Source: CAZFER01 sp964517495
GTDB taxonomy: Bacteria; Hinthialibacterota; Hinthialibacteria; Hinthialibacterales; Hinthialibacteraceae
Length of the DNA stretch: 64,000 nt
Direction of reading: 5' to 3'
Assembly (NCBI GenBank): GCA_964517495.1
Contig: CAZFER010000010.1
Location: forward strand, 56,081-120,080
Shown here: in pieces, positions 53,079 to 60,682 of the stretch
Layout: each line of letters starts with the position of its first letter
Numbering within the stretch: the first letter of the stretch is position 1
The notes under the pieces: model-generated
The model's input: only the letters and a program-made list of their open reading frames with translations
Told to the model about the DNA's origin: nothing
Database searches by the model: none
Position numbers and translations under genes: made by a program

Positions 53079-53888
53079 CTATTCTCCTTCAAATACACAG
53101 TCGCCGTACATATCTTTAAGGGCCGGCTTAAGTTGTTTCATCAGTTTTTTTCGGGCGGCAAAAAGCGTGGTGCCCACGGTTTTTTCGTTGCTACCCAAAA
53201 TCTCGGCAATCTCTTTGAGCGAAAGCCCCTGACAACTGCGCAGAGTCATTACCATGCGTTGTTTTTTGGGCAGTTGCTCAATCGCTTCCAGGATTTTTTG
53301 GTGCATCCATTCATCCTGGTATGATTCATCCGGCCTGGCTGGTTTTTCCTTATCGCTGGATTCGACCATCAGTTGAAAGGAAAAATCCTGATGATCGACA
53401 GCCATCAAACGATCAGGTTTCCGTTTACGCAGCCAGTCAATACTTAGATTGTTGGCTGTTTGAAACAACCAGGCTTTTAGACTTTTATCTTCCCGAAGTT
53501 TCGGCAATGAGCGATACAACCGAACGAATGTTTCCTGCAATACATCCTTGGATTCATCCGGATCGCGTACGATGCGTAAAATAAAGCAGATTAAAGGGCG
53601 TTCGTAACGCTGTATCAATTCATTATACCCCCGCATATTGCCACTTTTCCACAAACGAAGGGATAGCACGTCCGGATTGTCTTCCAATCCAGCTTGATCG
53701 GCCAGAACAGTTTGCGTTGCTGATGGAGTGGCGGTCACATTCATGCTTATTGGCTCCGCAGGAGCATCAATTATTCGTGTGGTTTCTCTCGGCTCCGCGG
53801 AAGCGTCGCCCTCTCTGAGTGTTTCATTTGGTTCAGCTTCAGGTTTTTGCCTTTCATGGCTATATTCTTTCGAACTATTGCCGTTCAT
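53079..53888 (-). CDS. ECF-family RNA polymerase sigma factor with acidic N-terminal extension
   Basis: 269 residues. Sigma-2 (NELIQRYERPLICFILRIV, DVLQETFVRLYRSLPKL, AWLFQTANNLSIDWLRKRK) and sigma-4 (AIEQLPKKQRMVMTLRSCQG, LSLKEIAEILGSNEKTVGTT) regions are complete. The first 75 residues are an extension outside the normal ECF length, disordered-looking, with an internal near-repeat DASAEP/DAPAEP. It probably directs transcription of its own operon and envelope genes, held back by the anti-sigma protein encoded next. Confidence 0.92.
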   Translation of the reverse strand: MNGNSSKEYSHERQKPEAEPNETLREGDASAEPRETTRIIDAPAEPISMNVTATPSATQTVLADQAGLEDNPDVLSLRLWKSGNMRGYNELIQRYERPLICFILRIVRDPDESKDVLQETFVRLYRSLPKLREDKSLKAWLFQTANNLSIDWLRKRKPDRLMAVDHQDFSFQLMVESSDKEKPARPDESYQDEWMHQKILEAIEQLPKKQRMVMTLRSCQGLSLKEIAEILGSNEKTVGTTLFAARKKLMKQLKPALKDMYGDCVFEGE

Positions 53889-54001
53889 AATATGCTACGC
53901 TATCCGGAAGATAAATTTTTAATAAAAAACACTTTTTTTTGAAAAATTCATTAATCTCGATCGTATACACATTGAACGATAAAACGATGGTTTAAATAAC
54001 G

Positions 54002-54925
54002 ATGAATAATCCTGCGGCTTTCGACATCTCTCAACTAAACATTTTCTTTGGCGCCAAACAAATTCTCCAAGATTTAAACGTTTGTATGCCCACCGGGGCT
54101 ATCGGCCTGTTAGGGCCGAATGGCGCCGGTAAAAGCACACTGCTTAAAACCATGATGGGCTTTATCACTCCTCAAAATGGCACATGCCGTATTTTTGGCT
54201 ATGATTCAATCAGCCAAGGCCCCAAAATCCGCCAGCTGATTGGTTATATGCCGGAGGATGATACCTATATCCCCGGCATGTCAGCAGTGGAATTTGTCGC
54301 CTATAACGGCATGTTGTGCGGCTTGTCCGGCAAAGATGCCATGTTACGCTCCCATCAAGTATTACATTATTGCGGCCTGGGTGAAGCGCGCTACCGCAAG
54401 GTTGAAACCTATTCTACGGGAATGCGGCAACGGATTAAACTGGCCCAGGCGTTGGTCCATGATCCCCGCCTGTTGCTATTGGATGAACCCACCAATGGGC
54501 TTGATCCCCATGGGCGCAAGGAACTGCTTGAATTGATTGGGGATATTTCCGCTCATAAAGGCATCTCGGTGATCCTCTCCAGCCATCTGCTTCATGATGT
54601 CGAGATGGTTTGCGATTATATGATGGTGCTCTTTAAAGGCAAATTGGCCACCGCGGGGAAAATTGAAGAACTTAAACAGCTAGCCCATGTATCTTATGAA
54701 GTTCGCCTTAAGGGAGATGAACAACCGTTTCTTGACGCGTTACAGCATATCGGGGGAAAGTGTGACTATAAACGGGATGGATTACTTCAGATTCGCATGA
54801 CAGAGAACCAGGGAACCGATGTAATTTTTAAAGCCGCTCGCCAAACGGGCGTGCAAATTCGCCACTTGGCCCGTGAAGAGATGACGCTTCAGGAAGTATT
54901 CGCATCTGCCATTAAATCGCTGTAA
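54002..54925 (+). CDS. ABC transporter ATPase (ABC-2 type, first pair)
   Basis: 307-residue nucleotide-binding subunit of an export-type ABC system at the cytoplasmic membrane. Walker A is GLLGPNGAGKSTLLK (about 34-48), the signature ETYSTGMRQRIKLAQALVHD, Walker B LLLLDEPTNGLDPHGRKE, and the H-loop SSHLLHDVEM. The C-terminal 90 residues form the accessory domain usual in this class. First gene of a four-gene operon of two ATPase/permease pairs, diverging from the sigma factor gene. Confidence 0.93.
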   Translation: MNNPAAFDISQLNIFFGAKQILQDLNVCMPTGAIGLLGPNGAGKSTLLKTMMGFITPQNGTCRIFGYDSISQGPKIRQLIGYMPEDDTYIPGMSAVEFVAYNGMLCGLSGKDAMLRSHQVLHYCGLGEARYRKVETYSTGMRQRIKLAQALVHDPRLLLLDEPTNGLDPHGRKELLELIGDISAHKGISVILSSHLLHDVEMVCDYMMVLFKGKLATAGKIEELKQLAHVSYEVRLKGDEQPFLDALQHIGGKCDYKRDGLLQIRMTENQGTDVIFKAARQTGVQIRHLAREEMTLQEVFASAIKSL

Positions 54926-54950
54926 TTTTTATATTACACGGAGGATAATC

Positions 54951-55847
54951 GTGCCGGTTTATCAACAAACATACAGCCACTATACCGGTGAATACCGCCC
55001 GCGTGGCCTGGCGTGGACCGTGATCGCCTGGAAGGGCATTCGCAAATTGGTGAAAGCCAAAGGCTTTCGTATTTCAATGATTTTTTCATTCGCTGTGTTT
55101 CTTGTACTAACCGTACAACTTTATTTAAATGCCAATAAAGCCATGCTTGAATTGTTTCAAGTTCCGAATGAACTCACCCGTTATTTAGTAGTGAATGAAG
55201 AACTTTTTTTCAACTTCTTAAACTCACAAAAATTCTTCTGTTTTCTCTTACCGGTGATTTTTTGTTGTGATCTTATCGCGGGTGATAAACGCACCAAGGC
55301 ATTGGCATTATATCTTTCCAAACCAATTTCAAAACTCGATTATCTGTTTGGCAAGGGAGCCATTATTTTATCCATGCTGTATATCATCACCATTGTTCAG
55401 GCGTTGTTGTTGATGATATTGCACGCATCGTTTACAGAAAATTGGGGGTACCTGATCGATCATATTCCCCTCGCTGTCCGCATCATTCTCTATTCCAATA
55501 TGATTGGACTGCCAATATTGATCAGTGTGTTAACGCTTTCATCATTGGTTAAATCACGGATTGCAGCCGCCACCATGTTTTGTGTATTGTATTTTGTTCC
55601 CTATGCCATTGCCAATATATTACGTGAATTGTTTTACGCGCCCATGTTTTCGACGCTGTTCAGCCAGGAATGGTGGTCGCTGCTCTCCTTCCAAACCCTA
55701 TGGCTCCAGTTGGGTGCTGTGATGTTTAAGCAAGACATCCCTTATGATCTGCATTGGGGGTATCATTTGGCTGCGCTGATCGTGTTTTGCGTGCTGGCCT
55801 CCATGCTGTTATGGCGGCAAATCCGCGCGGTGGAGGTGGTGAAGTAA
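54951..55847 (+). CDS. ABC-2 type permease, GTG start
   Basis: 298 residues from GTG 54951, with GGAGGA upstream. A conserved cytoplasmic lead-in (YQQTYSHYTGEYRPRGLAW, VIAWKGIRKLVKAKGFRIS) precedes about six helices, including FCFLLPVIFCCDLIAGDK, the usual ABC-2 acidic exit motif, and KALALYLSKPISKLDYLFGK. Pairs with the ATPase before it. Substrate unknown. Confidence 0.85.
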   Translation: MPVYQQTYSHYTGEYRPRGLAWTVIAWKGIRKLVKAKGFRISMIFSFAVFLVLTVQLYLNANKAMLELFQVPNELTRYLVVNEELFFNFLNSQKFFCFLLPVIFCCDLIAGDKRTKALALYLSKPISKLDYLFGKGAIILSMLYIITIVQALLLMILHASFTENWGYLIDHIPLAVRIILYSNMIGLPILISVLTLSSLVKSRIAAATMFCVLYFVPYAIANILRELFYAPMFSTLFSQEWWSLLSFQTLWLQLGAVMFKQDIPYDLHWGYHLAALIVFCVLASMLLWRQIRAVEVVK

Positions 55848-55853
55848 TCCGTT

Positions 55854-56777
55854 ATGGTCATGATAGAACTGAATGAAGTCTCAAAATGGTATGGTGAAGT
55901 AATCGGTATAAGCCATGTTTCGGCAAGCATAAGCCCGGGGGTTACTGGCTTGTTGGGACCAAATGGAGCGGGTAAAACCACCCTATTACGCATGCTAACC
56001 GGCCAACTGCGTCCAGATACAGGCACCATTAAAATCGAAGGGCATCCCGTGTGGAACAATCCCTCGATTTTTGAAATTATTGGCTGCTGCCCGGACCAGG
56101 AAACTTTTTATGAATCCCTCTCCGGCATGGAGTTCCTCACCTTTATGGCGCGCCTGAATGGATTACCCAAATCAAAGGCAATTGAACGCTCCAAAGAAGC
56201 GTTGAATATTATGGGGCTTAAAGAAGAGGCCTGGAACAAACCTGTGGGGGCGTATAGCAAAGGCATGCGCCAGCGGGTTAAGTTTGCCCAGGCGATTTTG
56301 CACAACCCCAAAGTAATTTTTCTTGATGAACCGCTCTCTGGTATGGATCCCATCGGCCGCCATGAAACGGTGGAGATGATCCGCCAATTCGGTCAGGAAG
56401 GCAAAACCATATTGGTTTCCAGCCATATTCTGTATGAGGTGGAAGAGATGACCAGCCGGATTTTGGTCCTCAACAATGGCCTCTTGCTGGCGGAAGGGGA
56501 TGTTCATGAGATTCGTGAACTCATTGATGAGCAACCCCGTCATGTGCGTATTCATACGCCTGACCGGCAGCGCCTGTCGAGTATTTTGGTGGGGTGTGAG
56601 GAAGTACAAAGCCTGACCTTTGGTGATACACCAGAGGAATTGGTGGTGCAGACCAACTCACCCGATCAATTTTATAATCGCTTTAATCAGCTCGTTTTGG
56701 ATGAAAACATTCCCGTCCAACAGTTGGTAACCTTGGACGATAACCTGGATTCGGTATTCGAGTATTTAGTCAAATGA
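55854..56777 (+). CDS. ABC transporter ATPase (second pair)
   Basis: 307 residues, a paralogue of the first ATPase. Walker A TGLLGPNGAGKTTLLRML, signature GAYSKGMRQRVKFAQAILHN, Walker B VIFLDEPLSGMDPIGRHE and H-loop SSHILYEVEEM are complete. It begins 6 bp after the first permease and overlaps the second permease start by 4 nt (ATGA), showing translational coupling. Confidence 0.93.
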   Translation: MVMIELNEVSKWYGEVIGISHVSASISPGVTGLLGPNGAGKTTLLRMLTGQLRPDTGTIKIEGHPVWNNPSIFEIIGCCPDQETFYESLSGMEFLTFMARLNGLPKSKAIERSKEALNIMGLKEEAWNKPVGAYSKGMRQRVKFAQAILHNPKVIFLDEPLSGMDPIGRHETVEMIRQFGQEGKTILVSSHILYEVEEMTSRILVLNNGLLLAEGDVHEIRELIDEQPRHVRIHTPDRQRLSSILVGCEEVQSLTFGDTPEELVVQTNSPDQFYNRFNQLVLDENIPVQQLVTLDDNLDSVFEYLVK

Positions 56778-57625
56778 ATCAATCACTAGCTTTAGCCTCA
56801 AAAATCATGTATCCGCTGACCGCTCTCATTACGGTCAACCTCAAGTTTGTCCTGTTTCGGCGCAAGGTGATGTTTCCGGCCATTATTGCGTTTATACCGG
56901 TGATCCCCATTCTATTTTTCCGTGTGATGATGTTTATCTATGGTGAATTCCCCCGCAACAATGATCCGGTCACATTTTTCTCCATCGTGAGCGCCTCGGT
57001 GTATATGCAATTCGTGGTGCCTTTTTTGGCTCTGATGCGGGGCATGTCGATCATGTCGGAAGAAGTTGAGGATGGCACCATTGTTTTTCTGCGATTGCGC
57101 CCGGTACCGCGTACAATAATTGTATTGGGCAAATTTCTGGCGTATGTGTTTTCCACCGTTATATTAGTGGGGCTTTCCCTGTTTACGACCTATTTTCTGC
57201 TCTCCAGCCTGCCCAACGCGAATATGTTCTTTTATGAATTACCGCTTTTATGGGAGGATATGCGTGTTTTCATTCTTGGCCTGGCTGCCTATGGGGCGAT
57301 CATGATGGTGATAGGGATTATTTTTAAACGTCCCCTTTTATTTGGTGCTTTCTTCCTTTTTATTTGGGATACCTTTGCCTCTTTTATTCCCGGAACCGCT
57401 CACAAACTCACCATCAAGCATTATTTGCAATCCATTTTCTCAAATGAAATGCGGGACGCTCTGCCCAGTAAAAACCTTCTCGAAGCTCTCCTCAGCCAAC
57501 ACACACCGGAAGATTTTACCCGAGCTGTTATCACCTTGCTCAGTGTAGTAGCAGTATGCATCGCCCTGACAGTTCTGTCTTTGATATATAAAGAGTTTAA
57601 AACCACCCAGCAAGAGACGGGGTGA
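56774..57625 (+). CDS. ABC-2 type permease (second pair)
   Basis: 283 residues with about six helices. FVVPFLALMRGMSIMSEEVE, DGTIVFLRLRPVPRTIIVLG and LGLAAYGAIMMVIGIIFKRP follow the ABC-2 permease pattern. It is coupled to the second ATPase by a 4-nt overlap. Two heterologous pairs in one operon may form one transporter with mixed subunits or two exporters under the same control. Its stop overlaps the GTG of a following small remnant. Confidence 0.85.
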   Translation: MNQSLALASKIMYPLTALITVNLKFVLFRRKVMFPAIIAFIPVIPILFFRVMMFIYGEFPRNNDPVTFFSIVSASVYMQFVVPFLALMRGMSIMSEEVEDGTIVFLRLRPVPRTIIVLGKFLAYVFSTVILVGLSLFTTYFLLSSLPNANMFFYELPLLWEDMRVFILGLAAYGAIMMVIGIIFKRPLLFGAFFLFIWDTFASFIPGTAHKLTIKHYLQSIFSNEMRDALPSKNLLEALLSQHTPEDFTRAVITLLSVVAVCIALTVLSLIYKEFKTTQQETG

Positions 57626-57780
57626 AGGATACACAATTTGGAATTCGGTTTATAATTGAAGGTGAGATTGGATCAATTTTAAAAAGGAATCCATATATTA
57701 GAAGTGTTTGGTTTATTGAAGAAGATGAGATAATTCCTAGGTTTGTTACTGCATACCCTATTAAGAGAAATGAATCATGA
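57622..57780 (+). pseudogene. DUF6883-like C-terminal fragment
   Basis: 53 codons starting at GTG 57622, which overlaps the permease stop (GTGA). The text YIRSVWFIEEDEIIPRFVTA followed by YPIKRN matches the C-terminal end of DUF6883-type proteins, whose N-terminal half is missing. The next gene is the usual DUF4926 partner, coupled by ATGA. Probably a decayed gene pair that joined the end of the ABC operon. Confidence 0.45.
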
Positions 57781-57998
57781 ACGAACTGGATCAAATTGTA
57801 TTGCGAGTCGATATACCACAAGTTGGTTTAAAAGCTGGAGATATAGGGACAATTGTTTTAGTCCATTAAAATGCCAAAAAATTTGAAGTGGAATTCACCA
57901 CCTTGGATGGTGATACGGTCTCTGTTCAATCACTCGCAGCCGAACAGGTACGTACTTTTCAGCCTTCTGAAATCCCACATGCAAGGCCGATGCAATAA
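57777..57998 (+). pseudogene. DUF4926 protein gene with an in-frame stop
   Basis: ATG 57777 opens MNELDQIVLRVDIPQVGLKA, GDIGTIVLVH, then TAA (57867-57869), then in the same frame NAKKFEVEFTTLDGDTVSVQ and SLAAEQVRTF. Both halves match the DUF4926 pattern, where a Tyr or similar residue stands at the stop position. One base change in a TAT/TAC codon explains it. Confidence 0.6.
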
Positions 57999-58007
57999 AT
58001 AATCGCA

Positions 58008-59117
58008 TCAGAATCCCCACAAACTCAACTCCACTAAATATTGGGCACCCTCCGGATTTTGATAGCCGATAGGACCAATGAAAATCGAGTAAAGCGAGCG
58101 GATGCCTAATACAATCGCCAGGATAAATAGCAGGCGCCGGTACATGTTATCCTCTACCGTCATGGCAAAGGCGGGCGTAAGCATCAAATACCAAAACTGT
58201 CCGATGCGATTTAACTTGACAAATATTACAAACACCAGGGGCGCTATCCATTGCAGCGCTTTGCCATGCCGATGGATGCCATAGATACAACCGAACACAA
58301 AGATCACCCCCGCCAGCCAATGAGCCACAATCAGCACATAAGGGAAATGGGGATGCAGCGATGGATCGCCGATCTTCCAATGCAAGGGATTATAGGCAGG
58401 GATAAATCCCGGCTGGATGAAGTGCATCATATAACCGCTGAAAAGCGCTGCTACTATGCTGGGTAACAGACTCAAAGCACCCCAGCCCCATTCTTGCGCC
58501 AAACGTTTTGGATCACGCCATGACATACGTGCCATGAAATAGGGGATCAGGAAAATCGGGAATAATTTAGTCTGGATTGCCAGACCCAAGTACAAGAATG
58601 CGCTGCCATGCCCCTTTACTAAACGCTCAATGGCCAACAGCATGAATAAAATCACCATTGGTTCGAATTGCCCCTCATGCGAGACAAACCATAACGAGAT
58701 GGGATTAAACCAATAAAGCAGCACTAATAACCGATCCCGGCTTAAGCGGTAAATCAAACCAGTGTTTACGGCTTCGATAAGAGTCAGCACCAGTTTGCCA
58801 AAAAAAAGCGATGGATGAATATTGGCGATCAACGCAAAGAAAAGCATGGTGACTGCGGGATAAGGGTATACACGGTTAGGCCACAAAAACTGACTGTGCC
58901 AGGGAGAAAAATCGAAGGGCACCATGTCATACAGTTTGAATCCCCAGGTCAAAAAAGCCTTGCCATAACCCAAATTACGCAGCAGATCGGTAGTATATAT
59001 CGGAGCCTGTGTGCAATAATAAAGACGAAGCACTGCCCCCGCCAGCAGAAGGCCGATAAACAATACGTTGGAGGAAATAAATTTCCCTGCTATGGTTTTG
59101 ACATGGTTTCCAGACAT
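58008..59117 (-). CDS. GT-C type polyprenol-phosphate glycosyltransferase-like membrane protein
   Basis: 369 residues, about ten helices. The first loop carries APIYTTDLLRNLGYGKAFLTW, WHSQFLWPNRVYPYPAVTML and, later, YWFNPISLWFVSHEGQFEPM and GLAIQTKLFPIFLIPYFMAR, the pattern of DUF2029/GT87-like and PIG-M-like mannosyltransferases in which 'HGQFD' follows 'NP'. It would add a sugar to a lipid or glycan on the outer side of the inner membrane. Donor and acceptor unknown. Alone on the minus strand. Confidence 0.78.
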   Translation of the reverse strand: MSGNHVKTIAGKFISSNVLFIGLLLAGAVLRLYYCTQAPIYTTDLLRNLGYGKAFLTWGFKLYDMVPFDFSPWHSQFLWPNRVYPYPAVTMLFFALIANIHPSLFFGKLVLTLIEAVNTGLIYRLSRDRLLVLLYWFNPISLWFVSHEGQFEPMVILFMLLAIERLVKGHGSAFLYLGLAIQTKLFPIFLIPYFMARMSWRDPKRLAQEWGWGALSLLPSIVAALFSGYMMHFIQPGFIPAYNPLHWKIGDPSLHPHFPYVLIVAHWLAGVIFVFGCIYGIHRHGKALQWIAPLVFVIFVKLNRIGQFWYLMLTPAFAMTVEDNMYRRLLFILAIVLGIRSLYSIFIGPIGYQNPEGAQYLVELSLWGF

Positions 59118-59281
59118 AAGAATGGCTTATTATCCAGCCCTTTGTAAAACAAGGCAAGCGTTACAGGGTTTAGCATAGAAGGAGAGAATTGTGTTATAAT
59201 CTTGAAAAGGAAAAAGAATGATGGATAGAAGCGTGAAATGCATAATTTATCAATTAAATATCCTCTCTAGAGGTAATTTCC

Positions 59282-59509
59282 ATGTACGACAAGAAAACTG
59301 GATTGAAAGATTATAACAAAAAAATACAGTTACCTCCGTATTGCTACCCATGGGGCGATGAAGAATCCGCTGCAATCGAAAAGGCCATTGGCGGGCCTGG
59401 AGGCTATAAGAAAATGACACATAAAGAACTTAGGCAGTTATCCCGAATAAGAATGGACGGAAGAAATGCCTCCGATGTTTTGCGGGAAATGAGGGACGAG
59501 GGATGGTAA
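59282..59509 (+). CDS. VapB-like antitoxin candidate
   Basis: 75 residues, cytoplasmic. The end DGRNASDVLREMRDEGW is like the C-terminus of short antitoxins (K/R-x-S/A-S-E/D-x-L-R-E-M-R-D-E) that wrap a PIN-domain toxin. The N-terminus (QLPPYCYPWGDEESAAIEKA) is not recognised. The stop TAA is immediately followed by the ATG of a PIN-like gene, the usual VapBC arrangement. Confidence 0.5.
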   Translation: MYDKKTGLKDYNKKIQLPPYCYPWGDEESAAIEKAIGGPGGYKKMTHKELRQLSRIRMDGRNASDVLREMRDEGW

Positions 59510-59782
59510 ATGGAGCACGCTTTCTACCCGGACACATCGGCAATTGTTAAGCACTATTGGGAAGAGGAGGGTTCTGATTTCGTAGATGAACTTTACAATC
59601 TAAGGGCAAAAAATGGAGGGAAATTTTATACTGCTGTGCTTGTCCTCCCGAAATTCTCTCCTGCTGCAATGAGACTAAGCCGTGAGGGCAAGTTATCCAA
59701 GGAAGAAGCTCGCAGCTACATTAATAAGTTCGGTGAAGATGGGAAAGACATTTATGGATATTCACCGGAAGAACAGGGCTGA
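59510..59782 (+). pseudogene. Truncated PIN-domain (VapC-like) toxin
   Basis: 90 codons. YPDTSAIVKHYWEEEGSDFV is the first PIN motif with its catalytic Asp; FYTAVLVLPKFSPAAMRLSR and REGKLSKEEARSYINKFGED align with the next helices, but the usual Glu in this second motif is Lys (LPKFSPA) and the third acidic cluster is missing because the frame ends about 40-50 residues early. Probably non-functional. It ends 3 bp before the FGE-like gene. Confidence 0.6.
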
Positions 59783-59785
59783 AAT

Positions 59786-60682
59786 ATGCATTCTGGTTTT
59801 TTATTGACTACTTCTTATCTCATTATACTTTTGGTTTTTTCCCTTCTTTACTTGCCATCCCATGCAGCCGTTTACCTCGAACCGGAGATGGTACGCATTC
59901 CCGCAGGTTCGTTCACCTATGGTTCTGATCAGACTGAACGGGAAGCGTATCTTTCCCCACCTCATGAACCTTCCAGGCAAACAGCCACATTGAAAACGTA
60001 CTACATTGGACGTTATGAAATCACCAATGAAGAGTTCGACTGCTTCATCTATGATGATGGCTACCATCGCCGTGAATTTTGGACACCGGAAGGCTGGCGT
60101 TTTCGCCAGCGTTCCGATTGGCATGTGCCCCGCCTTTGGTCGGATACCGATTACAATGGATGGTATAAAGAGCGCCATCCTGTTTGTGCCATCAGTTGGT
60201 ATGAAGCGGTGGCCTTTTGCCGCTGGCTAAGCGCTAAAACCGGTAAGCCGTACCGTTTGCCCACTGCTTTGGAATGGGAAAAAGCCGCGCGCGGCACGGA
60301 TGGCCGTACCTTCCCCTGGGGAGAGCAATGGAATCCCAAAAATTGCAACTGGCTTGCCGATGTAAACGGCGATTTCATCGCCGACCTGCGCGGCGATGGC
60401 TATGTGTGCACCGGCAAAGTGGGGGATTTTCCCGCGGGGCAAAGCCCATACGGCTGTTACGATATGGCGGGTAACGTGCTTGAATGGGTGGCGGATAAAC
60501 TTGATATAAAATCGCCTTATAAACGGGCTTACCGTATATATCGCGGTGGCTCGTTCTTATCCGGCTATCCCCGCATGTTGCGCTGTGCCTGGCAAGGAGG
60601 AACACTGCCAGAAGTGGGGCATGTTTATTGGGGGACCATCGGTTTTCGAGTGGCGATGGATGCCAGTGAGGAGGATGAATGA
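59786..60682 (+). CDS. FGE/SUMF1-like exported protein lacking the catalytic cysteines
   Basis: 298 residues with a signal peptide (YLIILLVFSLLYLPSHA). The SUMF1 fold is clear: MVRIPAGSFTYGSDQTE, YYIGRYEITNEEFDCFIYD, HPVCAISWYEAVAFCRWLS, YRLPTALEWEKAARGTDGRT, YDMAGNVLEWVAD and YRGGSFLSGYPRMLRCAW, ending GFRVAMD. True sulfatase-activating enzymes have a Cys pair just after RGGS; here there is Ser and no second Cys, so it should not make formylglycine. Coupled by 4 nt (ATGA) to the next gene. Role unknown, possibly a structural or binding domain. Confidence 0.85.
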   Translation: MHSGFLLTTSYLIILLVFSLLYLPSHAAVYLEPEMVRIPAGSFTYGSDQTEREAYLSPPHEPSRQTATLKTYYIGRYEITNEEFDCFIYDDGYHRREFWTPEGWRFRQRSDWHVPRLWSDTDYNGWYKERHPVCAISWYEAVAFCRWLSAKTGKPYRLPTALEWEKAARGTDGRTFPWGEQWNPKNCNWLADVNGDFIADLRGDGYVCTGKVGDFPAGQSPYGCYDMAGNVLEWVADKLDIKSPYKRAYRIYRGGSFLSGYPRMLRCAWQGGTLPEVGHVYWGTIGFRVAMDASEEDE

